From Virgisporangium aurantiacum (GTDB lineage Bacteria; Actinomycetota; Actinomycetes; Mycobacteriales; Micromonosporaceae): a DNA stretch of 64,000 nt. A program made the position numbers and the translations under genes. Of this stretch, positions 50,408 through 59,587 are shown one piece after another. Below the pieces are notes generated by a model that was not told where the DNA came from, did no database searches, and worked only from the letters and a program-made list of their open reading frames with translations. Within the stretch, counting starts at the first letter, position 1. The number at the start of each line of letters is the position of its first letter. The stretch lies in NCBI RefSeq assembly GCF_016863635.1, contig NZ_BOPG01000072.1, forward strand, positions 62,001 to 126,000, in the 5' to 3' direction.

Positions 50408-50926
50408 TCAGAGCAGGCCGGCGAGTTTGTAGAGCACGAGGGACCCGGCCACCGCCACGTTCAGCGAGTGGCCGGTTCCCACCATCGGGATCTCCACGAC
50501 CGAGTCGAGCAGGGGAAGCGCTTCCGGCGGGATGCCCTCGGACTCGTTGCCGAGCACCATCACGGTCCTCTTGCGGGCGGCCGGCAGGTCGCCGAGGCGG
50601 ACGGCGTCGTCGGCCAGTTCGACACCGACCACCGCCGAACCACCCGCCCGCTGCGCGGTGAGCCAGTCGACCGGCCGGTTCAGCCAGTGCACGCACGACC
50701 GGTGCCGCAACGTGTTGCCGCGGGCCAGTGCCTCAGTGACCCACGGCCGGCGGGGAACGGCGAGGCACGCACCGACCGCGTCACAGGTACGCAGGAGCGT
50801 GCCGAGGTTCGCGTCGTATTTGGGCCACAGCGGTGCGGCCATCAGATGGTTCCAGCAGCGGTGCGGACGTCGCCGTCGCTGCGTCTTCAACTCGGCCCGG
50901 GTCCGGACCCACGTCCCGGCGGTCAT
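50408..50926 (-). CDS. TrmH/SpoU-family RNA 2'-O-methyltransferase
   Basis: 172 aa SPOUT-fold protein. Motif 1 NLGTLLRTCDAVGA, motif 2 VMVLGNESEGIPPEAL and motif 3 VVEIPMVGTGHSLNVAVAGSLVLYKL form the knotted SAM site. It methylates tRNA or rRNA ribose; the exact target is not evident. Short without an extra substrate domain. Confidence 0.92.
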   Translation of the reverse strand: MTAGTWVRTRAELKTQRRRRPHRCWNHLMAAPLWPKYDANLGTLLRTCDAVGACLAVPRRPWVTEALARGNTLRHRSCVHWLNRPVDWLTAQRAGGSAVVGVELADDAVRLGDLPAARKRTVMVLGNESEGIPPEALPLLDSVVEIPMVGTGHSLNVAVAGSLVLYKLAGLL

Positions 50927-51004
50927 GCGGTGACGGGGCGGAGCCCCTTTCCGTCGTTGCTATGCATCATCACAGGGTACGTCGTGCTCCTTCCTCCGTG
51001 GTGG

Positions 51005-53137
51005 TCAGTTGTGCTCCAGCGCTACATGCGGGAGCTTGCGGGCGATCTTGGGCAGGTACCACGCTTGCCGGCCGAGGATGTACATCACGCCGGGCAGGAT
51101 CAGGCACCGGATTACCAGCGCGTCGACCAGGACCGCCACGGCCAGCCCGAGCCCGAACTGCTGCAGCATGCGGTCGGGGCTGAACAGGAACGCCCCGAAC
51201 ACCACGATCATGATCGCGGCGGCCGCCGTCACCACCTTGCCCGTGGTTGCCAGCCCTTCCCGGACGGCCGCCGACGCGTCGCCGCGCCGCATCCACTCCT
51301 CGTGCATCCGGGCGAGCAGGAACACCTCATAGTCCATCGACAGCCCGAACACGATCGCGAAGATCATCACGGGTACGTATGCCTCGATCGGTCCTGGTGG
51401 CACCCCGAACATGCCCTCCTGGAACACCAGCGTGATCACACCCATCGCGGCCGCGACGCTGAGCAGGTTCAGCACGGCGGCCTTGATCGGAATGAGCACC
51501 GACCGGAACACCACCAGGAGCAGCAGCATCGAGACGCCGACGATCACCAGCACGAACAGGGGCAGCCGGCTCGCCACCGCGTCGGAGTAGTCGACGACGG
51601 CGGCGGTGCTGCCGCCCACGAGGAGCGTGGCACCGGTCTGCGCCTCGACCGGTGGGAGCACGTCGGTACGCAGGCGGTTCACCAGTTCGCCCGTCGCCCC
51701 GTCCTGCGGCTTCGACTCGGGCAGCACGATCAGCATGCTCACACCGTCGCCGACCTGCGGGACGACCGCCGCGACTCCGTCTGCTCGACCGAGCGCCTCC
51801 TGTGCCGCACGCGCCGCGGCCGCGTCGCCACCCTCGACCACGACCACAAGCGGTCCGTTGTATCCCGGGCCGAAGCCCTCGGCGAGCAGGTCGTACGCCT
51901 GCCGACTGGTGGACCCGGGCGCGTCGTTTCCGGCGTCGGCGAAGCCCAGTTGGAGGTTCAGCGCGGGCGCGGCGAGCGCCAAGATGGCCAGTGCCGGGAC
52001 GATCACCGCGAGCCACCGCCGGCGCTCGACGGCGTTGGCCAGCCGTCGCCATCCGTCACCGTCGGGACGCCGACCGCGCGCCTGCCGCTTCTCCGCCCGA
52101 CGCCGCACCGACCTCTCGATCCGCGCGCCGAACAGCGCGAGGAGAGCCGGCAACAGGGTGAGCGCGGCGAACATCGTCATCAGCACGGTGAGCGCCATCG
52201 CCACCGCTACGCCCTGCAGCGAGCCGAGGCCGAGCAGCACCAGCCCGAGCAGCGCCACGATCACCGTGCACCCGGCGAAGAAGACCGTGCGGCCCGCCGT
52301 GTCGAGCGCCCGGGAAACGGCCCGGTCCCGTGGCATCCCCTCGATCAGCTCGGACCGGAAGCGGGAGAACACCAGTAACGCATAGTCGATGCCGACGCCG
52401 AGGCCGACGAGGATCATCAGCGGAGCGGTGAAGTCGGCCACCGTGGCGACGTGCGACGCCAGCACGGTGAGCCCGAGCGCGGTACCGACCGCGAACACGG
52501 CGATCACGATGGGCAGGCTCGCGGCGAGCAGCGACCCGAACAGCAGCACCAGGATGACGAGAGCGGCCATGAGGCCGATCCCTTCGGCGGCGCCACCCTC
52601 GCTCTCCTCGGCGTTGCGTACCGCATCACCGCTCAGTTCGACGCGCAGCCCGTCGCCCTCCGCCGCCTGGGCGGTACTGATCAGATCACGCACCGCGGGC
52701 GCCGGTACCTGCTCGGCCGAACCGTCGAGCGTCACGGTGGCATAACCGATCGTGCCGTCGGCCGACACCGCGACGAACGGACCCGCGACCGCCGCGACGT
52801 GCGGCAACCCGCGCACCGCCACGAGCATCCCCTCGACCTTGGACCGCGTGCCGCTCTGATCGAGGCCGCCCCCGCTCTGCATGACGATCTGCACGGTGGC
52901 GCCGGCCTGCGCGGGTGACTCCCGTTGCAGCACCTCCAGCGCACGCTGGGAATCGGTGCCCGGCAGGGAGAAGTCGTTGCGGTAGTCGTCGCCCAGCACC
53001 TGCGATCCGACCGTGACGCCGGCCAGCGCGACCACCCACAGCACCAGCGCGATCCAGCGCCGCCGGTAGGCCCACCCGGCCATTCGCTCGAACACGCTGG
53101 GCCGTGCAGTGGCCCGTCCCTCGAGTGTTGCGGTCAT
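51005..53137 (-). CDS. MMPL/RND-family membrane transporter, second copy
   Basis: 710 aa with the duplicated six-helix plan: RRRWIALVLWVVALAGVTVGSQ, then GLGVGIDYALLVFSRFRSELIEGM and FGLSMDYEVFLLARMHEEW in the two halves. It exports lipids or hydrophobic drugs. TAGCGT lies 7 nt before the ATG (leaderless). Divergent from a NarL-type two-component pair, a common arrangement in which the pair controls the pump. Confidence 0.94.
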   Translation of the reverse strand: MTATLEGRATARPSVFERMAGWAYRRRWIALVLWVVALAGVTVGSQVLGDDYRNDFSLPGTDSQRALEVLQRESPAQAGATVQIVMQSGGGLDQSGTRSKVEGMLVAVRGLPHVAAVAGPFVAVSADGTIGYATVTLDGSAEQVPAPAVRDLISTAQAAEGDGLRVELSGDAVRNAEESEGGAAEGIGLMAALVILVLLFGSLLAASLPIVIAVFAVGTALGLTVLASHVATVADFTAPLMILVGLGVGIDYALLVFSRFRSELIEGMPRDRAVSRALDTAGRTVFFAGCTVIVALLGLVLLGLGSLQGVAVAMALTVLMTMFAALTLLPALLALFGARIERSVRRRAEKRQARGRRPDGDGWRRLANAVERRRWLAVIVPALAILALAAPALNLQLGFADAGNDAPGSTSRQAYDLLAEGFGPGYNGPLVVVVEGGDAAAARAAQEALGRADGVAAVVPQVGDGVSMLIVLPESKPQDGATGELVNRLRTDVLPPVEAQTGATLLVGGSTAAVVDYSDAVASRLPLFVLVIVGVSMLLLLVVFRSVLIPIKAAVLNLLSVAAAMGVITLVFQEGMFGVPPGPIEAYVPVMIFAIVFGLSMDYEVFLLARMHEEWMRRGDASAAVREGLATTGKVVTAAAAIMIVVFGAFLFSPDRMLQQFGLGLAVAVLVDALVIRCLILPGVMYILGRQAWYLPKIARKLPHVALEHN

Positions 53138-53177
53138 GGCGGCGACGCTAGAAATCGGAACCGCTCGGCGACAATCG

Positions 53178-53211
53178 CCCCACGGAGGGGTCCTGTCGTA
53201 CCCCCGTGGGG
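53178..53211. promoter_or_regulatory. Long interrupted inverted repeat between MMPL and kinase genes
   Basis: Arms CCCCACG/CGTGGGG enclose GGGGT/ACCCC around an 8-nt centre. A related ATCGCCCC-ACGGAGG segment recurs inverted at 53224-53239. Likely operator of the adjacent NarL-type regulator. Confidence 0.45.
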
Positions 53212-53273
53212 GGACGGCAGATGCCTCCACGGGGCGATCCGGCGCGGCGGTCCCGGCGCCTACCCTGGACCGC

Positions 53274-54599
53274 ATGAAATGGCGTGGCCCGGTACTCGAC
53301 GCGATGGCGGCAGCCGTCGCGACCGTCGTCACGCTCGCGATTCTTTCCGAGGGCGGGCTCGGCACGGCCGACCAGGGCTACCACGTGCTCGACGAGGCGG
53401 GCCTCCTGCTCGCCATGCTCACCGGTGTGCCGCTCGTCGTGGCGCGGCGCTGGCCGGCAGCGGTGTTCACGGTCGTGTCGGTGGCGAGCATCGTCCTGTT
53501 GCACATGAGGTACCCGCTCGACATTCCGCTCGGTCCCCTCTACGCGGCGTACGTTCTCGTGCTCGCGTGGGGCGGGGCCGGAACGTTGCGCCGCACCGTG
53601 TCGGCCGTTGCCGTGGTCGCGTACGTGCCGCTGGTCATGGTCACGCTCAGTTTGAGAGGCGTCGACATCTGGGCGGTGTTCACCGAACTGAGTACGTGGG
53701 AGCTGGCCATGACCGGGATGTGGTTCGCGGCCGAACGCACCAGGCTGCGCCAGGCCGCACTCGACGCGGCCGAGGAACGCGTCCGGCGGAGTGAGCGCGA
53801 GGCGGAGCGCGAGAACCGGCTGGCCGCCGCCGAGGAACGCACCCGTATCGCCCGTGAACTGCACGATTCGGCCGGGCACGCCATCAACGTCATCCTGGTG
53901 CAGGCCGGCGCGGCGCGCCTGCTGCACACGCGTGACCCCGAGGCGTCGCTGCGGGCCATCGGGACGGTGGAGGAGGTTGCCCGCGCCACGATCGTCGACA
54001 TCGACAGGATGGTGCACGCGCTGCGGACCGAAGACGTCGAGCCGGTCCCGGCCGATCCGGCTGCGCTCCGGGAACTCCTTGAGCATCACCGGCGTTCCGG
54101 GCTCCAACTGGCCACCACGTTCGGCGGCGAGCAGCGGTCGTTGCCGCGGAGCGTCGCGTGGGCCGCGTACCGGATCCTGCAGGAGGCGCTCACCAACGCG
54201 ACGCGCCACGGTAACGGCAGTGCGGCGGTCGAGGTCGAATACGGGACGCATGCGATGGAGATCGCGGTGTCCAATCGAACGGCAGCCAACGGCGCGAACG
54301 CTGGCAGAAGAAGCGAAGGCACGAACGGCAGCAACGGCAGCAACGGCAACGGAGCGAGCGCCGGCGGCGGCAACACCGGCAACCTCAGCGGAGCGAACGG
54401 CGATACCGGGACCGGCGGCACCGGCGGCGGCGCGAACGACACCCCACTCGGCGACCGGCCGAACGGCGGCCACGGGCTCATCGGTATGCGGGAACGCGCA
54501 ACCCTCCTCGGCGGCACATTCGCGACCGCAACCGAGGCGGGAACGTTCCAGGTCCGAGTGCAGCTGCCGTACGACGCAACAGCCCGGGCAACCCGATGA
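53274..54599 (+). CDS. NarL-type sensor histidine kinase with low-complexity insert in the ATP lid
   Basis: 441 aa. Four to five N-terminal helices (about 5-135), coiled linker, HisKA_3 with RTRIARELHDSAGHAINVI (His197), then the N box ILQEALTNATRHG. Between VSNRTAANG and the G box NGGHGLIGMRERA lies an insert of about 50 residues made mostly of Gly, Asn, Ser, Thr and Ala. Leaderless start: TACCCT is 7 nt before the ATG. Overlaps the regulator gene by 4 bp. Confidence 0.92.
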   Translation: MKWRGPVLDAMAAAVATVVTLAILSEGGLGTADQGYHVLDEAGLLLAMLTGVPLVVARRWPAAVFTVVSVASIVLLHMRYPLDIPLGPLYAAYVLVLAWGGAGTLRRTVSAVAVVAYVPLVMVTLSLRGVDIWAVFTELSTWELAMTGMWFAAERTRLRQAALDAAEERVRRSEREAERENRLAAAEERTRIARELHDSAGHAINVILVQAGAARLLHTRDPEASLRAIGTVEEVARATIVDIDRMVHALRTEDVEPVPADPAALRELLEHHRRSGLQLATTFGGEQRSLPRSVAWAAYRILQEALTNATRHGNGSAAVEVEYGTHAMEIAVSNRTAANGANAGRRSEGTNGSNGSNGNGASAGGGNTGNLSGANGDTGTGGTGGGANDTPLGDRPNGGHGLIGMRERATLLGGTFATATEAGTFQVRVQLPYDATARATR

Positions 54600-55300
54600 C
54601 ACCGCTACCGGTGCTGCTCGTCGACGACGACGGGCTCATGCGGGCCGGGTTGCGGGCCGTCCTGTCGACCGATGACCGGTTGTTGGTGGTCGGGGAGGCG
54701 GCCGATGGGCGGGAGGCGATCGCCGCCACGCGGCGGTTGGGGCCGCGGGTGGTGCTCATGGACGTCCGGATGCCCGACATGGACGGCATCGCGGCCACCC
54801 GGGAGATCGTGCGGGTGGCACCCGAGGCGCGGGTGCTGATGCTCACCACGTTCTCCGACGACGACTACGTGCTCGGAGCGCTTCGGGCGGGCGCCTCCGG
54901 GTTCATGCTCAAGCGCACCCAGCCGGAGGAGCTGATCGCGGCCATCCACACGATCGCGGGCGGGGAGTCGCTGCTGTCGCCGACGGTTACCACCACGGTG
55001 ATCGACCGGTTGGCGCGGGAGCCGGAACCGGATCCGGCGGTGAGTCGCCGGCTGCGGCTGTTGACGCCGCGCGAGCGCGACGTGCTCCTGCTGATCGCGC
55101 GGGGGCTCACCAACGCGGAGATCGCGGCCTCGCTGCAGGTGGAGGAGTCCACGATCAAGACGCACGTGAAGCGGATCCTGTCGAAGCTCAATTTGCGAGA
55201 CCGGGTTCAGGCGGTCATCTTCGTCTATGAATCCGGGCTGGTGCGGGCGGGCGAGGCCCATCCTCCGGTCGCGGCGCGCGAGGCTCATCCGCGGATCTAG
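54596..55300 (+). CDS. NarL/FixJ-family response regulator
   Basis: 234 aa. Receiver with VDDDGLMRAGLR, Asp56 (VVLMDVRMPDMDG), TTFSDDDYV and FMLKRTQPEEL; LuxR-type HTH LTPRERDVLLLIARGLTNAEIAASLQVEESTIKTHVKRIL. The tail has a short internal duplication (EAHPPVAAREAHPRI). Partner of the upstream kinase; the divergent MMPL pump is the probable target. Confidence 0.95.
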   Translation: MTPLPVLLVDDDGLMRAGLRAVLSTDDRLLVVGEAADGREAIAATRRLGPRVVLMDVRMPDMDGIAATREIVRVAPEARVLMLTTFSDDDYVLGALRAGASGFMLKRTQPEELIAAIHTIAGGESLLSPTVTTTVIDRLAREPEPDPAVSRRLRLLTPRERDVLLLIARGLTNAEIAASLQVEESTIKTHVKRILSKLNLRDRVQAVIFVYESGLVRAGEAHPPVAAREAHPRI

Positions 55301-55409
55301 GCCGCGCGAGACCCGACTGTGCGCGGTCACTCATATGTTCGTCGCCTCGCAAGTCACAGCAAACTCACAGGAGACGAACGTGCAGGTCAGGGGTGTTTGT
55401 GTCATCGAC

Positions 55410-55479
55410 CGTACGGGCGTACGTGTTAGTGTGCCTTGGTGTCCGAAGGTTGTAGTACCGGGCCGCTGACGCAGCGGCC
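55410..55479 (+). promoter_or_regulatory. Upstream region of the CNNM operon: palindrome and hairpin
   Basis: CGTACG-GG-CGTACG (55410-55423) precedes a possible -10 TAGTGT (55426-55431). A perfect 8-bp hairpin GGCCGCTG-ACG-CAGCGGCC (55461-55479) ends 12 nt before the ATG, where no Shine-Dalgarno is visible. The leader may control translation, but it matches no riboswitch class I recognise. Confidence 0.4.
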
Positions 55480-55491
55480 ATACATACGCAC

Positions 55492-56799
55492 ATGTTGATT
55501 CTCGTCGGCCTCGTCCTGATTGTCGTTCTGACGGCCGCCACCGGATACTTCGTCGCGCAGGAGTTTGCGTACGTTGCTGTCGATCGGGGGCGCCTGCGGG
55601 CGGCGGCAGAGAAGGGCGACAAGGCCTCGGAACGCGCCCTCTCCGTCACATCGCGGTTGTCTTTCATGCTGTCCGGGGCACAGCTCGGCATTACGGTCAC
55701 AGCACTGGTCGTCGGCTATGTCGCGGAGCCGTATCTGGGGCAGGGGCTCGCCGATCTGTTGGGTCTCACGGGTGCGAACGAAGCGTTGTCGGTACTGGCG
55801 GCGTTGTTGTTCGCCACGATCGTCCAGATGGTGCTCGGTGAGCTCGCACCGAAGAACCTCGCGATCGCCCGGCCCGAGGCGCTCGCGCGGTCGCTGTCGC
55901 GGTCGACGCTCGTCTACCTCGCGGTGGCGGGTCCGCTGATCCGGTTGTTCGACGCCACGTCGAATCGCCTGCTGCGGCGGGTCGGCATCGAGCCGGTCGA
56001 AGAGCTGCCGCAGGGTGCGACCCGGGAGGACCTCGACCGCATCATCGCCACCTCGCACGCCGAGGGCCTGCTCGACCCCGACACGTCGCGGCTGCTCGAC
56101 CACGGGCTCGACTTCCGGACCCGCACCGCCGGCGAGGTGATGGTGCCGCGCGTCGACGTCGTCACGATCCGGGCGACCGCGCCGGCGGTCAAGGTGGTGG
56201 AGCTGCTCGACACCGGCCACACGCGGTTTCCGGTGACCGGTGACGCGGTCGACGACGTGCTGGGCATCGTCGCCGTGGCCGACGTCGTCGAACTGGAACC
56301 GGGAGAACGCCAGGAAAAAACCGTGGAGCAACTGGCGAAGCCCGCGGTGCTCGTCCCCGAGACTTTGCCACTGCCGGCGGTGCTGGAGGCGCTCCGCGCG
56401 GAGCACCGCCAACTCGCCTGCGTCATCGACGAGTTCGGCGGTTTCGCCGGTGTGATCAGCCTGGAGGATATCGCCGAGGAACTGGTCGGCGAGATCCGCG
56501 ACGAGGACGACCCGGCCGAGCCGACGGCCGAACGGATCGACGACAACCAGTGGCTCGTGCCCGCCCGCTGGCGGCTCGACGAGGTCGACGATGCCACCGG
56601 CATCGCCCTGCCCGACAGCCACCTTTACGAGACGCTGTCCGGCCTGGTGCTGCAACGCCTCGGCCGCACGGCGGAACCGGGCGACGAGCTCACCGTCGAC
56701 CTGCCGCCCGAAGACGGAACCGGCGAGCAGTTGAAGGTCACCCTGCGGGTGGAAACCGTCCGGAGACACGTCCCGGAACGGGTGAGGATCCAGAAATGA
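55492..56799 (+). CDS. CNNM/CorC (hemolysin C-like) membrane protein with CBS pair
   Basis: 435 aa. DUF21 membrane domain (about 1-190; GYFVAQEFAYVAVDRGRLRAAAEKGD, LSGAQLGITVTALVVGYVAEPYL, VQMVLGELAPKNLAIARPE), two CBS domains (about 205-335; EVMVPRVDVVTI, CVIDEFGGFAGVISLEDIAEELVGEIRDE) and the CorC/HlyC C-terminal domain. The family handles Mg2+ or Co2+ efflux. First gene of a two-gene operon. Confidence 0.93.
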   Translation: MLILVGLVLIVVLTAATGYFVAQEFAYVAVDRGRLRAAAEKGDKASERALSVTSRLSFMLSGAQLGITVTALVVGYVAEPYLGQGLADLLGLTGANEALSVLAALLFATIVQMVLGELAPKNLAIARPEALARSLSRSTLVYLAVAGPLIRLFDATSNRLLRRVGIEPVEELPQGATREDLDRIIATSHAEGLLDPDTSRLLDHGLDFRTRTAGEVMVPRVDVVTIRATAPAVKVVELLDTGHTRFPVTGDAVDDVLGIVAVADVVELEPGERQEKTVEQLAKPAVLVPETLPLPAVLEALRAEHRQLACVIDEFGGFAGVISLEDIAEELVGEIRDEDDPAEPTAERIDDNQWLVPARWRLDEVDDATGIALPDSHLYETLSGLVLQRLGRTAEPGDELTVDLPPEDGTGEQLKVTLRVETVRRHVPERVRIQK

Positions 56800-57857
56800 G
56801 CACCGGCTGGTCCCTGACCGTATCCCTCGTACTCCTGGTATTGAACGCGTTCTTCGTGGCGGCCGAGTTCGCGCTCGTCGCGTCGAAGCGACACCGGCTG
56901 GAACGGGCCGCCGCCAGCGGAAGCCGGGCCGCGCGCTCGGCGCTGGCCGGGGTCCGCGAGCTGTCGATGATGCTCGCCGGCGCCCAACTCGGAATCACGC
57001 TCTGCACACTCGGCCTGGGCGCGCTCGCGAAACCCACCGTCGCGCACCTGCTCGAGCCCGCGTTCGAAGCGACCGGCCTGCCGGAAAGCGCCGCATACGT
57101 CGTGTCGTTCATTCTCGCCGTTACCGTGGTGGGTTTCCTGCACGTCGTGCTCGGTGAGATGGCACCGAAGTCATGGGCGATCAGCCATCCGGAGACGTCG
57201 GCGCTGCTGCTCGCCGTCCCGTTCCGGTCGTTCACGTGGCTCACCCGCCCGGCCCTGGTCGCGCTCAACGGGCTGGCCAACGCGTGCCTGCGGCTGGTGA
57301 AGGTCGAGCCGCAGGACGAACTCGCCCAGGCGCACGGTCCCGAGGAGTTGCGGATGCTCATCGAGTCCTCGCGGGAACACGGCACGCTCGGGCGCATCGA
57401 GCACGACCTGCTCACGGCGATGCTCGGGCTGCAGAAAACCACCGTCCGCCAGGTGATGACACCGGCCGCCGACATCGTCACGGTCCGCGCGGGCGCCGCG
57501 GCCCGCGAGGTGGAAAAGGTCAGTCATAAGGCGGGACGCTCGCGCATCGCCGTCGTCGAGGAAAAGGCGCTCGTTGGCATCGTCCATATCCGGGACGCCG
57601 TGCGCGCGACCACGTCCGGTCGCGCCGCGACCGCGGCCGACCTGATGGCGTCTCCGCTCCGGGTCTCCGCCGACCTGCCGGTGGCCGGCGCCGTCCGCGC
57701 GATGCGCGAGCATCGCGTGCAGATCGCGGTCGCCGTCGGCGTCGATGACGACGACGTGGTCGGCATCGTCGCGCTGGAGGACCTTCTCGAGGAGATCATC
57801 GGCGAGTTCGACGACGAGACCGACCCGGCGCCGGCGGCCGTGGCGAAAAGCCGTTGA
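56796..57857 (+). CDS. CNNM-family membrane protein with CBS pair, second copy
   Basis: 353 aa. DUF21 domain (NAFFVAAEFALVASKRHRLERAAASG, LAGAQLGITLCTLGLGALAKP, VVLGEMAPKSWAISHPE) and CBS pair (RQVMTPAADIVTV, VVGIVALEDLLEEIIGEFDDE). It lacks the CorC_HlyC C-terminal domain present in the first copy, so the pair may work as a heterodimer. ATG overlaps the upstream stop. Confidence 0.93.
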   Translation: MSTGWSLTVSLVLLVLNAFFVAAEFALVASKRHRLERAAASGSRAARSALAGVRELSMMLAGAQLGITLCTLGLGALAKPTVAHLLEPAFEATGLPESAAYVVSFILAVTVVGFLHVVLGEMAPKSWAISHPETSALLLAVPFRSFTWLTRPALVALNGLANACLRLVKVEPQDELAQAHGPEELRMLIESSREHGTLGRIEHDLLTAMLGLQKTTVRQVMTPAADIVTVRAGAAAREVEKVSHKAGRSRIAVVEEKALVGIVHIRDAVRATTSGRAATAADLMASPLRVSADLPVAGAVRAMREHRVQIAVAVGVDDDDVVGIVALEDLLEEIIGEFDDETDPAPAAVAKSR

Positions 57858-57978
57858 GGTCAAGCGAATATCGCGATTGCCCACAACGCCCAACTTGTAC
57901 TTTCGGCTGAGAGTCAAAACGGGCGCTTACACTGAGGTCGGATGCAGTGGGTGGGTTAAAACGGGAGGCGTGACAGTT

Positions 57979-58539
57979 ATGACGGCTTCCGTTCCGCGCG
58001 GTGCAGAATCGTGGACCCTCGACGATCTCTTCGACCTACCCAACGACGGCAACCGGTACGAGCTCATCGAGGGGAGACTGCTGGTGAGCCCGGCACCGGC
58101 GCGACCACACTTCCGAGCGGCGACCCGCCTGCACAGGCTGCTGCTCCGCGCCGCGCCCGAGTACCTGGCCGTCGGCCAGAACGCCGGTCTCGTCGACGGC
58201 CCGAAGAAGCAGACATACTTCATTCCCGACCTCGTCGTCGTTCCCGACTCTGTACTCGACCTCGACGGGCCGGCGCTCCTTCCGGCGGTAACGCTGCTCG
58301 CGGTGGAGATACTGTCGCCCGACAGCGCCTCCACCGACGACGTGACCAAGCGGTACTGGTACGCCCGGTTGGGCATCCCGCAGTACTGGATCGTCGACCC
58401 GAAGGGCCGGCAGCTTGCCGTCATGCTGCTCCGCACCGACCGTCCGCAGTACCGCGACGCGGTGGTGGTGCGGGCCGGCGAGACATGGCAGACCGATACC
58501 CCGTTCCCGATCGAACTCGACCCGGCCGCGTTCTGCTGA
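57979..58539 (+). CDS. Uma2-family (DUF820) putative endonuclease
   Basis: 186 aa PD-(D/E)xK-like fold. NRYELIEGRLLVSPAP, YFIPDLVVVPDSV (Asp), LLAVEILSPDSASTDDVTKRYWYARLGIPQYWIVDP (Glu and the following region) fit the Uma2 pattern. Numerous copies occur in actinobacteria and cyanobacteria; role unknown. GGGAGG about 10 nt upstream supports the ATG at 57979 rather than the GTG at 57970. Confidence 0.92.
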   Translation: MTASVPRGAESWTLDDLFDLPNDGNRYELIEGRLLVSPAPARPHFRAATRLHRLLLRAAPEYLAVGQNAGLVDGPKKQTYFIPDLVVVPDSVLDLDGPALLPAVTLLAVEILSPDSASTDDVTKRYWYARLGIPQYWIVDPKGRQLAVMLLRTDRPQYRDAVVVRAGETWQTDTPFPIELDPAAFC

Positions 58540-58599
58540 CGGCGGGGCGGCACGGAACCTAACGGCGGGACGGCACAGAACCTAACGACGGGGCGGCAC
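58538..58599. repeat. 23-bp tandem repeats between convergent Uma2 and RNase Z stops
   Basis: Two full copies (58554-58576 and 58577-58599; core GAACCTAAC-GRCGGG-CGGCAC) and one partial copy (58538-58553). The last copy encodes the final RNase Z codons (VPPRR-stop); the others are non-coding duplicates of that 3' end. The partial one contains the last bases of the Uma2 stop. Confidence 0.8.
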
Positions 58600-59484
58600 C
58601 GCAACACGCATAAGGTCTTCCGCCACCACAACCGTGCCGCCGAACACCGCCGATGCCTCCGCCATGAACAGCGACGGGTCCTGGTACCGCTGCGAGAAGT
58701 GGGTCAGCACGAGCGTCCGCACACCGCACTTCTCCGCGACGGCGGCGGCCTGCCGCGCGGTCATGTGACCGTACTCGGCGGCGATGCCAGCCTCGGTGTC
58801 GAGGAACGTCGACTCGATCACCAGCATGTCGACGCCGTCGGCGAGCGCGTACACCGCGTCGCACAGCCGGGTGTCCATCACGAACGCGAACCGCTGGCCG
58901 GGCCGCACCGTGCTCACGTCGTCGAGGTCGACGTCGCCGAGCGAACCGTCGCGTTGCAGCCGGCCGATGTCCGGGCCGGCGATGCCACGCTCCGCCAACA
59001 GCGACGGGAGCATGCGGCGGCCGTCGGGTTCCACCAGGCGGTAGCCGAACGCCTCGGCCCCGTGGTCGAGCCGCATCGCCGAGAACGTGCCGAACTCACC
59101 GGTGGCGATCACACCGTCACTTGTCAGCGGCTCCTCGTGCAGGTCGACGGTCTCGTAGAACGGCGTCGAGTACCGCAACCGGGCGAAGAACTCCGCGCCC
59201 GACGCGGGATAGTGCGCGACGACGCGATGCGGAACGCGGTCGAGGTTCAGCCGGAGCACCACACCCGGCACACCCAGGCAGTGGTCGCCATGAAAGTGCG
59301 TGAGGCACAGGCGGGTGATGTCGGACGCCGACACACCCGCGAAAGCCATCTGCCGCTGCGTCCCCTCGCCGGGGTCGAACAGTAAACCCTCGTCGTCCCA
59401 CCGCAACAGGTAACCGTTGTGGTTCCGGACCCGGGTCGGCGCCTGGCTGGCGGTTCCTAGTACGACAAGCTCCCGTGGTGCCAC
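58582..59484 (-). CDS. rnz: Ribonuclease Z
   Basis: 300 aa metallo-beta-lactamase fold. LGTASQAPTRVRNHNGYLLRWDDEGLLFDPGEGTQRQM, zinc motif LTHFHGDHCLGVPG, MRLDHGAEAFGYRL, FVMDTRLCDAV (Asp ligand) and VLTHFSQRY (His ligand) are all present. It removes 3' trailers from pre-tRNA. GTG start with TATGGT 6 nt upstream (leaderless). Confidence 0.94.
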   Translation of the reverse strand: MAPRELVVLGTASQAPTRVRNHNGYLLRWDDEGLLFDPGEGTQRQMAFAGVSASDITRLCLTHFHGDHCLGVPGVVLRLNLDRVPHRVVAHYPASGAEFFARLRYSTPFYETVDLHEEPLTSDGVIATGEFGTFSAMRLDHGAEAFGYRLVEPDGRRMLPSLLAERGIAGPDIGRLQRDGSLGDVDLDDVSTVRPGQRFAFVMDTRLCDAVYALADGVDMLVIESTFLDTEAGIAAEYGHMTARQAAAVAEKCGVRTLVLTHFSQRYQDPSLFMAEASAVFGGTVVVAEDLMRVAVPPRR

Positions 59485-59587
59485 AAACCGACCATAACTT
59501 CGGGGCCAACGGGTTTACCGCAAGGTCCACATGTCGCAGCCGTTGCGGGGACGCCGTGAACTGACACTGGTCAGTAGCATGCACGGC

